This document shows positions 1 to 12,746 of a DNA stretch of 64,000 bases, piece by piece (positions within the stretch are counted from its first letter, which is position 1; the number at the start of each line of letters is the position of its first letter). Origin of the DNA: Emydura subglobosa (taxonomy: Eukaryota; Chordata; Testudines; Chelidae); NCBI GenBank assembly GCA_007922225.1, contig ML680086.1:7200065-7264064 (forward strand). The letters are read 5' to 3'. A program made the position numbers and the translations under genes. The notes under the pieces are model-generated. The model was not told where the DNA came from. It worked only from the letters and a program-made list of their open reading frames with translations, and searched no databases.

Positions 1-209
1 CATATCCAATAAAATCATAGCACGCATTCTAGAGCCCAGACTTATTTAACAAGATACTCTCAGGTCTAGCTAAGTATTGCTCACCCAAAATCCTTGCAGC
101 GTTTTACAGGCAGGCTGGCTGTGATCCTGCTTTCACAAGACTTGCAAAGCTCTCAGCTTGCCTCCTCGGTGGAGGGTCAAATGCATTCCTTTCACTCTCA
201 GATATACCC

Positions 210-1285
210 CAGGGGTGTCCAGCCTTTTAGCATGAGGGACCACATTGCAATTTTTTTCTCACTCGGGGACCGATGAGCAAGTTTCAGGTGGAGGGGGGGT
301 GCTGCTGCTGCGCACGGCTGGCTGGCACGGGACTGCGGGGGAGGGAGGTACAGGTGCCAACTTTTATTTTTGCTTGTGGGTGCTTGTGGGTGCCCGTGCC
401 TGCGGGGTTTGGAGGAAGGTCGGGGGGGAGGACACATAACTGGTCATGTGACTCACATCTCCCCTTGCCCATGGCCAGTGTGCTGTCCCCACTGCTTGCC
501 CCACAGGAGGTGGCTCTGTCCTTCTCCCGCTGCACCCCCCAGCACATTTGGCTGCTCTCCCTGGCAGCTGGGCGAGTAGACGGCGATCCACTTCCAACCC
601 TGGCCCCTTCTGCCTGTGTGGGCTTGGCTGGGGGAAGCGGCTTCCCCTCCCTGCCCTGGGCTGGCTGCCAGACTGGTTCCCAAGTGAACCAATCTGGAAA
701 CTCCGGGGGAGGGGAGGGAACTAGGAGTTCCGGTTCAGGTGGCCCCTGCTCCCGGCAGCCAGCCTAGACAGGAGGGGAGGCCGTTTCCCCTGGCCAGGCT
801 CTTGCAGGCAGCTGCCATGCTGCACAGAGCAGCATCTCAGTCAGCCAGGGCTGCTGCAGAGTGTGGGCTCCGGGGTTGTTGGGCTGGCCTGCGAGAGGGG
901 AGTGGGAAAGCCTCGGGTGGAAGGGGGGGTTAGCCTATCAAGGGGAGGGGACAGGGGAGTTGCACTGCTGCACAGAGCAGCATGCAGTAGAGTCCCCTCC
1001 CAGCCGGAAGTGGCTGATCACACCCACCTCTGCTCCTGAATCCTGGCCGGTGCAGTGGAGCACGGTGCACAGGGCTGGAGCGGAAAGGAGGTGCTGCTCC
1101 TCAGCTCTGGCTGGCTGGGATGGGGCGGGGCTGCTGCTGCTCCCGGCCAGCATGGACTGGAAGGGGGGGGGCGGCCGCCTCTCCTCCTTGGTGGGTGGGG
1201 GGGTCTGCTGCTGCGCTTGGCGGGCTGGATAGCAGCCTTTGGCAGGCTAGATTCTGGCCCATGGGCCGTGGGCTGGACAACCCAG
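210..1285. mobile_element. Non-autonomous hAT-type DNA transposon, GC-rich, about 1.08 kb
   Basis: The element starts CAGGGGTGTCCAGCC and ends GGCTGGACAACCCAG, which are imperfect inverted copies of each other. It is flanked by an 8-bp target-site duplication, ATATACCC at 202-209 and ATATAACC at 1286-1293 (7 of 8 match). CAGGGG-type ends and 8-bp duplications are typical of the hAT superfamily. The interior is very G/C rich, carries repeated CTGCTGCTG and GGCTGG motifs, and repeats a short unit (GCTGCACAGAGCAGCAT) near 822 and 967. The open frames inside are low-complexity and look like no transposase, so it would have to be moved in trans. Boundaries are fairly secure; the family name is not known. 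Confidence 0.72.
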
Positions 1286-2855
1286 ATATAACCAAACATT
1301 CTTTGCCTTTACACTTAAAGAGTGCACCTACTGCTGTGTGTTTCTTCCCGGAGCTTTCCTCTCACGTCGCTTTTGCAATCTCTTAATTGGCACCAGGCTC
1401 AGTATGCAAGCAGGCACACAGCGTGGGGCACACACGAAAGAAATGGCCAGACAGGGAGACAAGTGTCCGTTACCTCCTGCCTGAAAGGAACATCTCTGAG
1501 GCACATCGCCTCCTTAATGCCAAGATTTTAAGCACATCATTTTCAGTGTAGCTACGTAACTTCTGCAATATGATCCGTTTCGACGCTGCACAGCGATAAC
1601 AACGCCCAGCTGGTTACTGGCTCTCAGTAGAGACCTCACATGCCACCCTTTGGTGAACTATGATGCATCTATCCAGCCCAGTGGAACCCTGTAACACCCT
1701 ATGCACCTCCTGGGCCTTCCACCCAGGGTCCCTAGGTCACAATTCCACCCTGGGCTTGGAGCCAGCAGAAGGGTGAGGCACCACTCAGGTCCTGCCACAG
1801 CCCTCAGGATCAGATTCTCAGAACCACTCAGCACACTGGGTGCATGTCGGGTACTGCACTTTTGAGGGTGGCCAGCAGTGCCGCAGCAAGAGTTGCTGGG
1901 GGCTGAGCACTTGTTCCGATGTCTCAATGGGAGCTGGGTCTTTTGGAAACCCGGCCCTGCGGGTTCAGTGGGATGTCAGTGGTGCACAGGCCCTCTGCAC
2001 AGGGCAGAATTCATCCTCAGGCAATGAGAATGGCCTTTGATGCTAACCACAGGGATCGGGAAGGCAGTGGCAAAGGACACCTGTAAATCAAGGGGGAAAT
2101 TTTCCAAAGAACCCCAGGGATTTAGGAGCAGAAGTGCCATCAAAAGCCAGGGGGACTTCAGGTCCAAAACACCGCAGGCACTCAGGAAAATCTTCTCCTG
2201 TGGCTCTGCAGCTGTCATTTCACATACGAACTGGAAGCGGAGAGACTTTATAACTCTATGCAAGAGGACAAAAGTGAGTTAAGGTAACGGCTAATGGTGG
2301 CTTTTGCAATCAGAGCACAGTTAATAATAAGACCTGATGCTGCCTTTCACATCTGTATACAGCCTGCACGCTGAATCAATGGTGGCGACAACCGTTTAAC
2401 AGAATAGTACTTTGTCCACAGCTAACACCCACTGCGAGAACAAACTTGTTAGGCTCACTCTGACTGCTAAATTGCGGGTTCAATGCTCAGTGGGAAAAGA
2501 CAATCTCTCTGCGACTGACTCAGCGTGTAATCTAGCCTTAAACCAGGTGCCGACATGATTGTCTGCATTTGAAAAACCACTGCAATCCCATCCGATTCCT
2601 GACTGCAGAGGGGACTATTTTACACATACACAGCACCTGCTGCCCAAAGGCTCCCAGAGTTTTACAGATGATGGGCCAGATCCTAGAGATGCTGATTGCA
2701 AACAGCACCTGCCCACTTACACACAGTCTCTAGTAGTCTATGCCTCATGCATGCCTGGCCCTAATGCATGGGCACAAAAGGTGGAAGGGGCAGAAGAAAG
2801 GGACATTTAACTGCACACAGGAACACGGCAGCAGCATACACAGTAGAATATATGG
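1286..2855. other. Non-coding stretch, nothing recognised
   Basis: AT-balanced sequence with only short random open frames. No splice-bounded coding exon, RNA gene or repeat family was recognised on either strand. Confidence 0.5.
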
Positions 2856-3369
2856 TAGTGTTTCTCAAACTGGGGCTCCTGACCCAAAAGCGGTTCTCAA
2901 GGCTACCATGGGGGGAGAAGCAAGATCACAAAAAACATTGCGATAACTCTTAACGCCTTTGCATTTCAAAACTGGCATGCCATACTATGCCACCCTCACT
3001 GCTGTGCTGCTGCTGCCTTCAGAACTGGGCCCCAGCCACAGCTGCTGCTCTCCAGCCGCCCAGCTCAAAATCATGGGCATTTGTTCATACAGTCATTTCA
3101 AAAAATCCACCCGGACGGAGACCAGAGGACCAAAAAAGAGTTCTTCAGGAAAACCCAGACGCATGGTAATCCTACACGTATTTATTCCTGAAAACCGTCG
3201 CTTTGCACTTTTTGAAAGGCTTCAGCACCTTTGACTGCAGGGACAATGATTGCATGCTTCATTTCGTGCTGTACATACAGTAATTTGCTATCACTTTTTG
3301 GGGGGGAGGTGATCACAGCATGAAATAAGTTCAAAGGGGGACCCAGCAAAAAAAGTTCGAGAGCCCCTG
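2856..3369. mobile_element. Degenerate hAT-like non-autonomous element
   Basis: The left end TAGTGTTTCTCAAACTGGGG and the right end AAAGTTCGAGAGCCCCTG are imperfect inverted repeats of the common hAT end CAGTGTTTCTCAAACT. The flanks ATATATGG (2848-2855) and ATGCATGA (3370-3377) match at only 5 of 8 positions, so the target-site duplication is unconvincing. No transposase remains. The middle has a G-run (about 3300) and CTG-rich sequence. It is likely an old copy. Confidence 0.5.
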
Positions 3370-5503
3370 ATGCATGAGCATATAGCGTGGGAAAGGGCGA
3401 CACCAACTCTGGACTGTCTTGGAGGCAGTGATTCGCACCCCAATGTACTGAAGGGTGTGGTTGGGGGACACAACAGTTCTCACCCAGAAGAGCTTGTGAC
3501 TGAAACGGACACAGAGCCCTGACAAGAACACCGGGGCAGGGTGGCGGTTTTTATTGACACAGGCTAGCAGCTGTGGGCCTGAGGCTGCTCTTGTTCATTT
3601 CCTTAATTCACCGCTTTATCACCTTGGCATCTTCCTCCCTGCGGCCCCTTGTGCAGGGAGGGTGCAATGGCAAAGTGCCGTGCACAGAAGAAAGTGGCGC
3701 ACTGGGACTAATTTCACAGGATTTGAGGAGGAGACGACGGAGGTCCTTGGAGGCTCTGGGCATGAATACGTCCTTCCCATTTGTTCAGCTGGCAGCATGC
3801 AGAAAGCCGGCATGTTACGGCTAAAGCAAAGGTCGTTTGACCTGTCACTGTCACTGAGCGAATGCAAAGCTTGGCATCGACAGAATCAGGCCAGGGGCTG
3901 AGCGGAGGAGGAGGGGAATCTGAAGAGTGGGAAATATAGCCCCACAGCGGTTCTCCGCCCCCTCACACCACTTCTTTGGTAGTGTAATGGGTCAGGTTCA
4001 TTGGTGTTACACAGGGCAGAATCCAGCCCGTGACACTCAAGGGATGCTTTAGCTGAGACATCAAGCTGGAGATGCCAAAAGAGAAGGATTTTTGAGGCTT
4101 CTGGTGCAGGGAAGCAATTCTACTGGCTGCTGGCAGCCCTTGATAAGACCCTGGGGCACTGAAGAGAAACTCTTCACCCATCCCCACAGGTTTACGTATG
4201 CAGACCAGACCCCTTTGCCCTCCTGGGTTAGCCAGCTGCAACAGATTGCGACGGGCAGAGACCAGGAGCAGCAGCCACCTTGCCCGGAAAGGAGACAAAG
4301 GACTGGGGAGGGGCAAAGAGACGGCTCTAGGGGGTGGCTGGCTGGAAGATGCCAGTCCCCCATGAGGGGTCAGTAGGGCCCGGGAGTGGGGCTCTGAGGC
4401 TCTTCAGTTGGTCACTGCTGTAACTTCTAATTAAGCTGCTAACAAAGTCCTTCTATGTTGTGATCCTCAGAACTAATAAACCCTTGTGACTTCCACACTG
4501 TCTGTGAATCGCTTCTGACTGCAAGGCGGGTGCATGGCCCCTTTGGGGGCGAGTAGAAGCTACCCAGGGTCCCATCCAGGGAGACCCATAGGGGGAGCTC
4601 AGGCAGAGCAGGGGTGCTGAACGCTCCAAGTCCAGATTCAGGAGGCGGCTGCCCTGGTGTGTGGAGACCCAAGGGGGCAGACTCCGAGCACTAGAGTCTG
4701 GACTGGCCGCGTCCCGAGTGGTCCCAGGGCCCGGCTCCTGGGGGACTCCGTTACCTCTCCTCACCACACACAACTGCACTCTCCAGCATTTTATCCCTTC
4801 CTTTCTAGCCTCTGGCACTAGCCATTGTTAGAGATGGGACCTCAGTCTACATGGGACCATGGGGCTGGTCTGGTCTTAACAATTTCTAAACAGCTGGCAC
4901 ATACGCCTCCAGATTCTCAGCGAGGAAGAGCTCACTCTCATACAGCAGGCCATGGCCAACTTACATTCACCAGCTGACTTCATGACCTTCTGCAGCTGGG
5001 GCGAACCTTGAGTGGTCACCCTGACATCCTGCTGAGGATTCTGGGACTCTGTTCCACAGCTGGGGAGGTGAAAGCCCTCAGGCTTAAAGAAGAGGCATCA
5101 CAATTAGCCCTGGGAATCTGCAGATCAAAAGGAGATAATCAACAGAGCCCCCATCCTCTGGATGCCATCTTCCTTTGGAACCAGCCCTCTCCTACTCAGA
5201 AGAACTGATCCATATTCAGGCAGCTATGAGCCGAATTCCCTTCAAACTATAGAAAAACATCCATGGTTCTCAGCCATGTCAGGCAACTTTACCACGTCCT
5301 TTTCAGACACAGGCTATGGCTGTACCACTCATTGCCTACTACCTCCCACTCAGTGGTGCAGTGAAGTGTGGGCTGCTTGCACATCAGACTGGGATGGCCA
5401 GCCATGCAAACACAATTCTGGACAGATCATGAACTGAATGGGGCGTGGGAGCGGCAGGCACTTAGATCCAACAAAGATGCTCAGCATTAAGGCAGAGGTG
5501 AAA
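3370..5503. other. Non-coding stretch with one polyadenylation-like site
   Basis: No coding exon was recognised. An AATAAA at 4475-4480, followed by moderately GC-rich sequence to about 4,840, could be the tail of an LTR or another repeat, but no matching partner or other signature is visible in this window. Confidence 0.4.
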
Positions 5504-5581
5504 GCCCAGATCCACAAAGGTTCCTAACTTTCACTGAAATCAATGGAAGTTAGGCACCTAAACACCTTTGTGGGTCTGGGC
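5504..5581. repeat. Palindromic 78-bp miniature repeat (GCCCAGATCC-ended family)
   Basis: The sequence runs GCCCAGATCCACAAAGG ... CCTTTGTGGGTCTGGGC, with the inner part TTAGG-CACCTAA also self-complementary. The whole unit folds into a near-complete hairpin centred on ATCAATGG. A related copy is at 30,858-30,943, and relatives with other ends are at 32,287-32,395 and 34,384-34,510. It behaves like an old amniote MITE with no coding capacity. Confidence 0.7.
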
Positions 5582-6555
5582 TGAGAAGCCTAGAGTGCTA
5601 CCAAAGGAATCTGAAGTAGTGGTAGTGGTGCCCATGTCAAAGGCTGGGACCCCAGGGCTAAATGCCCACACAGTGACATTCTGCAGGGAGCTGCTGCTGA
5701 ATGTACAAACACATCATGAGCCTTTAGAGTCAGTCCGGTCGCTGAGCAAAACAAGGCTATTCCCACAAGCACTTCTGGAAGCAGACTGATGACTAATTAT
5801 AAACTGATACATTGCCATTGAGCAGAATCCTACGTCAATACCAGCTACAGGGGCGTCTTGCCTGTCCAATTCTCCCTATAAACATGCTAATCATCTATTT
5901 CTTCTACGTTCCCTTTCTTTCAACATGCCATTTGCCTGAGATGTAACAAACATGATTTGTGCCTAGCCCTGTAATGCTGTCCTCCAGAGGTGCTGATGCA
6001 GCAGTGGCCAGGCCACACCAAAGTGGCATTTGCAATTTGATGATCTTCTTCCCTACTTAATGACCATGCAGCAGCATGAAAAGGGGTGGGAAGCCAGAAG
6101 CCACAGGAGTTGTGGAGCCTACAATCTTGAGACATGGCATCTCAGCTCCTGATCCCGTCAGCTCATATACCTCCCCATTGCAAGGAAATGCTTATTCCAG
6201 TTGGGTGATGATGGGTACAGAACCTGGTAGTTCTCCTAGAAGAGGGAGAAACTGAAGGGAGATCAGAAGAGAGCAGCTAAAGCCTGGAAGAACTGTCACA
6301 CGAGGAAAGCTTAAGATATGCACCGCTCCTCAGCCTTTATTCAGTTCTTTGCCTTCATTAATTAACCCTCACAACATGCCTTGACACAGATGAAATTGCA
6401 ACGAAGAGATGTCAGGAGATTTGCACGAAGTGAGCGAGTGGCAGAGGAGAGAACCACTACCCTGGCCAGGACCTAATCCATTACACCTCACTGCTGAGTG
6501 CAGACACAAGAATGAGCTACAAATACCTGGAGAGTCTAGCAATACTTCCGGAGGA
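5582..6555. other. Non-coding stretch, nothing recognised
   Basis: No exon, RNA gene or clear repeat was seen on either strand. Confidence 0.45.
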
Positions 6556-6735
6556 GGAAAGAGAATTACTGAAGGTGGTGAAAGGGAGTGTAATAGAAGT
6601 AATGGGAAGCAATTAAGACAAGGAACATTTAGGCCAAATCAAGGAAGAGTTCCTGATGGTAAAAGCTCTCAGCCTGCAGAATGCTCTGCCAACCAAGTGA
6701 AGAATCACCCTCACATGGGCATTTGCAACTAGATT
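6556..6735 (+). repeat. Degenerate LINE 3' end, CR1/L3-like
   Basis: The stretch from about 6,600 resembles the 3' untranslated region of CR1/L3-type LINEs ('...GGAACATTTAGGCCAAAT', then 'AAGAGTTCCTGATGGTAA', then 'AGAATGCTCTGCCAA'). This is the same order seen in better CR1 copies here (57,890-58,235). No reverse-transcriptase sequence is attached. The call is tentative because the copy is short and diverged. Confidence 0.35.
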
Positions 6736-7354
6736 GGACTATGCGCTATTATGATATCCTGGAGGGGATAATCCTGCTTCAGACAAGCAGATGGATTAGG
6801 TGAGTCATAACAAGTCTTCTCTGTCTCCTAACCTTTCTGGTTCCACAGCTGAAACTGGTCCCGGTGACTCCAAGTTTCCTTTTCATCCTTAGATCTGTTT
6901 TAAAAAATGATGTCTGGATCTCCCTTCTTCTCAGGCTTTTAGACACCTTTCTTTCCCTTAAAAAGTAGCTAATGCCACTGGAAATACTAGGGAAAATGTT
7001 ATTCAGAAATAATTCTGCCTTAGGGACCAGAAATTTAAATACTGGCCTGCACATCTGCATCTACCATTTGGGAATATCAGGTAATGCTGGGGGGCAGTTT
7101 TGCACCCTCAACATGTGTGGATTCAGCTGCTGTCATTCAGGGGTCCAATTACATGGCATGTAGCTACCACTGAGGCTAACAACATAACATCAAATCCTTG
7201 GGGCTTTCGCCTGAAAGCAACATTTCCCGCCTGAAGCTATAAGCCTTCTTGCATTATCACATTGTTTTCTCAGCTGAGCGATCAAAACCAATGTTTAGGG
7301 CCTCAGGTAGGAATTGACAGGTCACCCTCTGCCTGCAGCCAAAGCAGCTGGTGT

Positions 7355-7740
7355 CAATTAAGTAGCATTGGGACATAGCCTATACTTGGATGGGAGACCT
7401 TCAAGGGACATTTGGGTGCCGCAAGATATGATGTTGGTAGTTCACGAGGAGTGTTCTGCCTTCTCAGTCCATTCTAAACCAGTGTCCGAGCGTGGCAGTA
7501 GGTGCTGCTAGAGATGCTAAATCAAAGTCTTCCTGACCACTGACAGTTACTAAAAATCACATATCAAATTTTTGCAAGAGTAGGGATATTTAGCCAGTGT
7601 CCTGGCCAAATTCCTATTTGGGTAAATTACACTTTGCCTTCCTCAAATTCATCCATGTGCTTCACTGGACCCAGGACTGGTTTCTACTTTCTATCCCAAA
7701 GCGCTGTGCGGTGTAGCACTTTGTTACAACCAGAGGTGGC
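7355..7740 (+). repeat. 5S-rRNA-derived SINE (SINE3 / AmnSINE type)
   Basis: The head contains ACTTGGATGGGAGACC (about 7,383-7,398), the 3' part of 5S rRNA that carries an internal RNA polymerase III promoter element. It is followed by a body ('GTGCCGCAAGATATGATG', 'CCAGTGTCCGAGCGTGGCAG', 'GAGTAGGGATATTTAGCCAG', 'GTGTCCTGGCCAAATTCC') and a tail around CAAAGCGCTGTGC. This order is that of 5S-headed SINEs of amniotes. The 5S part is diverged and lacks the 5' half of the RNA, so it is not a functional 5S gene. Confidence 0.7.
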
Positions 7741-10700
7741 GGCTGAAATACACATGTATACAACCCAGCTCAAAAATAAAGGGCCAGTTCCACCACACTT
7801 ATGCCCACTGAACAATGCTTTAGTCTGCAGTCTGGACTGTCTTTGATGGCACCGCTCACAACGTGCTACCCCATGGGAGTGGGAGTGGTAGAATCTGGCT
7901 TCTATTGCGTCAATTAATGTAAGATCGTTATCTTAATGGTAGGGGAAGGGAAGGAACAGGTTGCATGTGGCACAAATTGATTTGAGGGTTTCCTCAGCTT
8001 CGTTCAGCTCCACCCAGTGAAATCTGCTTGCAGCACTCCATGTCTTGATGATTTCATACAAAGACACACACAGAGCCCAACTTCTTTGTCACAATGCCAG
8101 GGAAGGGTATCCAGGAGACAGGCAGCAGGACAATGGGAGCCAATGGGCCAGGCAGCCTCAGAGATACCTCATCCATTGTAAGGTCACATCTATGGCCCCC
8201 CTAGGTTGACATCACAGAAGCTCCTGGGCTTCTGACACTGCTGGTTCAGGAGGGACAGGCAGCATCCCAGAAAGAGGGGCCATTGCTCTGACGAAATTGC
8301 AAGATGGGAAATTACAACTCCAGAAAGAAGGTAAAAAAAGCAAAGCAAGAGAAGAAGGAGAAGGGCCCAGATTTGGAGAAGGAAAAGGAGAAAGGGCGAC
8401 TGGTTATCTACCTGAAGAAGAACAAGTCCACTGTAAGTGCCTGCTGGTGACACACCTCAACTACTACCACACACCACCACACGAATGTTCTACAGCTTTA
8501 CACCCCACATGGCAACACCCTGTCATCCCACACAACATGCACATTCACGCCCCACACACAACTCCCTGCACAACTACTACACATAGACACACGCCAACCT
8601 CCACACCCCTAACACTATCACCATGTTCCATCTCTCCTCTTGTGTGACCAGAAAGATGCTGAGATCTGTGGGAGATAGACCAGCCACTGCTGTGTAGGCA
8701 TGTGTCAGAATCAGGTTTCAAACTCAGAATAACCAGCCCTGGGCTAAGGCCCTTCTCTAGCCTTATCCTTTTGCTGGCCCAGGGATGACTTATTTTCGAG
8801 GTAGGGGTCTGTTGTGCTGGTGGGTCAAGAAAGAAACTAAGTTTTGATACTGTTCACCATGCTGTACAGTTACCAGGAATGCTGGTGGTAAGAACCATCC
8901 TAAGTTACTAATTGACAATGTATTTGTAATTAATACTCCTCGTATCATCAGCAATCGAGCACCTGGGACAGCCACTGTCTCTCACTCTCGGGGAAACAGG
9001 AAACAAAGATGATGGGCAGGGGGAACCAGGGAAGGGTCCCATAAAACACATCAATAACCCAGGGAAAGTCCCTAAAGGCCATCACCCACCTAATAAGAAG
9101 CCTTGGAACTTCCCATCAGCCAGCCGGCAAACACCCTGGCTGCAAAGAGAGCCAGCAATGCCAGGAAAGCACCTGGCCAAAGCGGGGGAGCTGAAAGGGG
9201 AGCTCCCAAGCACCAGGAGAGCAGCACAAACCAGAAAGCTTTGTTGGTTTAATTTATTCTGCAGATCAAAGTGGTGCTGCTGCCTCCTCTTGGGAAGCTG
9301 GCCCATGGCCCAAAGACCCTCTCTCTGATCACCGTCCCTCCCGGAAGCAAAGTTCACATCTTTGGCAGATCGGAGCTGGGGAGCAATAGGGGAGAGGTTC
9401 CCAGGCCACCACTGCCATTCCCTTCGTCAGCACGACTGGGAGCTGGAGACGGAGACATCCAGAAGATGAGGAGGACCCTGACCCTATTTTTTCTGGTGGA
9501 GGCTGACAAGGCCCAGGAAGGGGATTCCCTGGGCTCCAAGAACGGCATGAGGTTCTGGTACACTGTACACCCAGGTGCTGGGAGTGGATGGCCCAGGCTG
9601 TGATCAGCCCTGGGATCATCACTGTCTCCAGCAATGCAACAGCGCAACCTGGAAACAAGGAAACCCTGGAAGGGGGGAAATAAACCAACCTGAGCATCTC
9701 AAATGACTGACTGTGTTTAGCATGCGTTTTGGGGTGCGGGAGGAAAGCAAGAAATATTAGATCCTTGCACTAAGTGGATGGAAGTAATTAACTCCACCCT
9801 GCAGTCCTTGGCTGGAGAGAGGGTCTACAGGGGACGTAGGTCTGTACAGTATATGCTGCGGTCTGTCCTGGAGACAGTGCAGGAGGTGGGGGAGGGGGTG
9901 AGAGGTGCAAAAGAAATTGGCTTTGATGAATGAGTGCAGCTCATCTAGCCCTGGATCTAGAACTCCTTTCGCAGCCTTTCGAGGAGATTCAAAGAGGTGA
10001 ACTGATCTGTGAGAAGGGTGGAAGGTGAAAAGGCAAAAAGAGCTGAAAAATGCTTGGGAAGGAATTTCCATTGTATAGAGAGGAGAAGGCAGCCTCCACT
10101 CTGTCAGCTGATAACCAAGGACATGTGGATTCCTGGATTTCCTGGTGGAGTGGGAAGTGCAGGGCCAATTGCTTCCATGAGCAAACCTCTGGAGTACGGA
10201 CTTACAAGGACACCCATTCTACATCAAGAGATGCTATAGAGCATTGTTAACAGAGAAACTGGGGCTAAAAAAATGCTGGCACCTCATCAAAACATCAGAT
10301 TGGAAAGTGGTCAGAGATCAGGAGTGACAGGAGTGTATATAGCTAGACAGGGGGCTTAATGTTCCTATAACGTCCCTTCATTGTGACTCATAGCAACAAA
10401 AACGTTGCTGGACCCTTTAACTTTTGCTTTAACGAAACTCATGCTAGAAAGTGTTTTCCTGTCTGCTAACAAGGTACCCTTTGCTCTCTCTCCTTGTTAA
10501 TCTGTGCTGCTAGCCACGCTCTGGAGAAGAGTTATAAAAATTGTGCAGTGCAGTCACACTGCATGAATCAGGAGACAGCCCCAGGGGGAAGAGCTTTTTG
10601 CAAAGAGTAAAAGAAATTTGGACGTTGCCACCCTTTTCCCCCCCAAGGCTCTGGATCAGAGATCTTTAACTTTAGGAAGGAGAGCTCCACAAAGCAGTTT

Positions 10701-10745
10701 TTGGTGAATAAGAAAGCCAGAGCCCAGCAGCAGGGCTTTGGCTTG
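7741..10745. other. Non-coding stretch of about 3 kb, candidate features unconvincing
   Basis: A CA-rich low-complexity patch runs from about 8,455 to 8,610. The + strand is open from 9,271 to 9,603 but has no recognisable domain. An AATAAA lies at 9,679-9,684, and a 21-nt string at 9,690-9,710 is nearly repeated at 21,547-21,567. No recognised gene or repeat. Confidence 0.4.
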
Positions 10746-11600
10746 TAGAATCACAGAATAATAGAAATGTAGGACTGGAAGGGACCTCAAGAAGTCATCA
10801 AGTTCAGACCCCTGTGCTGTAGCAGGACCAAGTAAACCTAGCTCATCCCTGATAGGCGTCTGCCCAACATGTTCTTAAAAATCTCCAGTGGTGGGGATGC
10901 CACAACCTCCCCTGGAAGCCTATCCCAGTGCTTAACTACCTTTATAGTTAGAAAGTTTTTCTAATATCTAACCTAATTCTCCCTTCCTGCAGATTAAGTC
11001 CATTACTTCTTGTCCTGCCTTCTGTGGACGTGGAGAACAATTGATCATCATCCTCTTTATAACAACCCTTCAAACATATTTGAAGACTGTTATCAGATCC
11101 CCACTCAGTCTTCTTTTCTCAAGACTAAACATACACAGGTTTTTTAACCTTTCCTTTCTCCAATTTGTCCACAGATTTCCTAAAGTGTGGTGCTCAGAAC
11201 TGGACACAGAACTCACCCATGCCAAGTAAAGCAGGACAATTATATGTGACTTACATACGACACTCTTATTAATATGCCCCAGAATAGTTGCCTTTTTTGT
11301 AGATGCATTTCATTTTTGACTCATATTCAATTTGTGATCTACTATAACCCCCAGATCCTTTTCTGCAATACTACCACCTCGCCAGTTATTCCCCATTTAG
11401 TAGTTCCGAATGTGATTTTTTCTTCCTAAGCGTAATACTTTGCACTTCTCTTTAGTGAATTTCATCTTGTTGAATTCAGACCAATTCTTTAATTTTTCAG
11501 GCTCCCTTTGAATTCTAATCCTGTCCTCCAAAGTGCTTGCAACCCCTCCTAGCTTGGTGTCCTCCACAAACTTTATGAGCACACACTTCACTCCATTATC

Positions 11601-11840
11601 CTAGTCATTAATTAAAATATTGAATAGTATCAGATCCTTGACTGACCCATGCAGAACCACACTAGATAAACCCTTCCAGTTTGACAGTGAACCAATGATA
11701 ACTACTCTTTGAGTATAGTCATTCAACCAGTTGTGCACCCTTCTTATAGTAATTTCATCTAGACTACATTTCCCTAGTTTGCTTATGAGAGTGTCATGTA
11801 GGACTGTGTCAAAAGCCTTACTAAAATCAAGATATATCAC
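11601..11840 (-). pseudogene. CR1 reverse transcriptase fragment
   Basis: This frame encodes the palm-domain start of a CR1 RT: YLDFSKAFDTV followed by a helix typical of the family (ISKLGKCSLDEITIRRVHNW). It lacks the YxDD catalytic box, which should lie towards lower coordinates. It is bounded by stops and frameshifts within the larger CR1 copy and cannot give a working enzyme. Confidence 0.8.
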
Positions 11841-12746
11841 ATCTACAGCTCCCGCTGTAGGGCAGTAACCCTATCAAAAACGAAAATTGGGATGGGCTGG
11901 TATGATTTGATCTTGACAAATCCATTGTTAGCTATTCCTTATAACGCTATGAACCTCTAGGTGCTTACAAACTTATTGTTTAATCATTTGTTCCAATATT
12001 TTTCCAGGTATCAAAATTAGGCTGACTGGTCTATAATTCCCTGGAGTCTTCCTTGTTCCCTTTGTAAAGATACGCACTATGTTTGGCCTGCCCCAGTATT
12101 CTGGAACCTTAGCCACCCTCCAGGAGTTCTCAGAAAGAATTGCTAACAATTCTGAGATTGCTTCAGCTTAAACACCAAAAATTAATTTGAAAATATCTAA
12201 CATCTAAATATTTGTTAACCTGATCGTTCCCTAGTTTGGCTTCTTTTCCTTTCCCCTTGTTGTTAATATTAATTGGGCTGAGTATCTGGTTTACCTTTTT
12301 AGTGAAGACTGATGCAAAATAGGCACTAAACACCTCAGCCCTTTTGATATCTGCAATTATTAGCTCTTCTTCCTCACTAAGTAGAGGACTGACACTTTCC
12401 TTTGTCTTTCTCTTGCTCCTAATGTATTTAAAGAACCTTTTATTGACTTTTATGTCCCTTGTTAGGTGTAACTCATTCTGGGCCTTAGCCTTTCTCATTT
12501 TCACGTTTGTGCTATTCTTTTGTACGCCTCCTTAGCAATTTGTCCATTTTTTCATTTTTTGTAGGATTCCTTTTTGATTTCCAGGGCATTAAAGAGTTCC
12601 GGATGCAGCCATACTGGACTCTTACTATTCTGCCTATCTTTTCTTTGCATCCCTAGTTTTCTGCTGTGCCTTTAATACTGTCTCCTTGAGATACTACCAG
12701 CTCTCCTAAACTCCTTTTTCCCTTCAGTTTTTCTTCTGTACTTAAC

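Noticed and set aside
273..767. + strand frame of 164 codons
   Set aside because: It lies wholly within the GC-rich hAT-type element and starts on a non-ATG codon; low-complexity composition.
4439..4840. Possible retroviral LTR end (AATAAA plus GC-rich sequence)
   Set aside because: No partner LTR, primer-binding site or internal genes visible in the window.
7383..7398. Possible 5S rRNA gene
   Set aside because: Only the 3' third of 5S is recognisable and it continues into a SINE body; not a functional 5S gene.
9271..9603. + strand 110-codon frame as a gene
   Set aside because: The frame opens on a non-ATG codon and no domain or splice structure is visible; kept only as part of the shared-motif finding.
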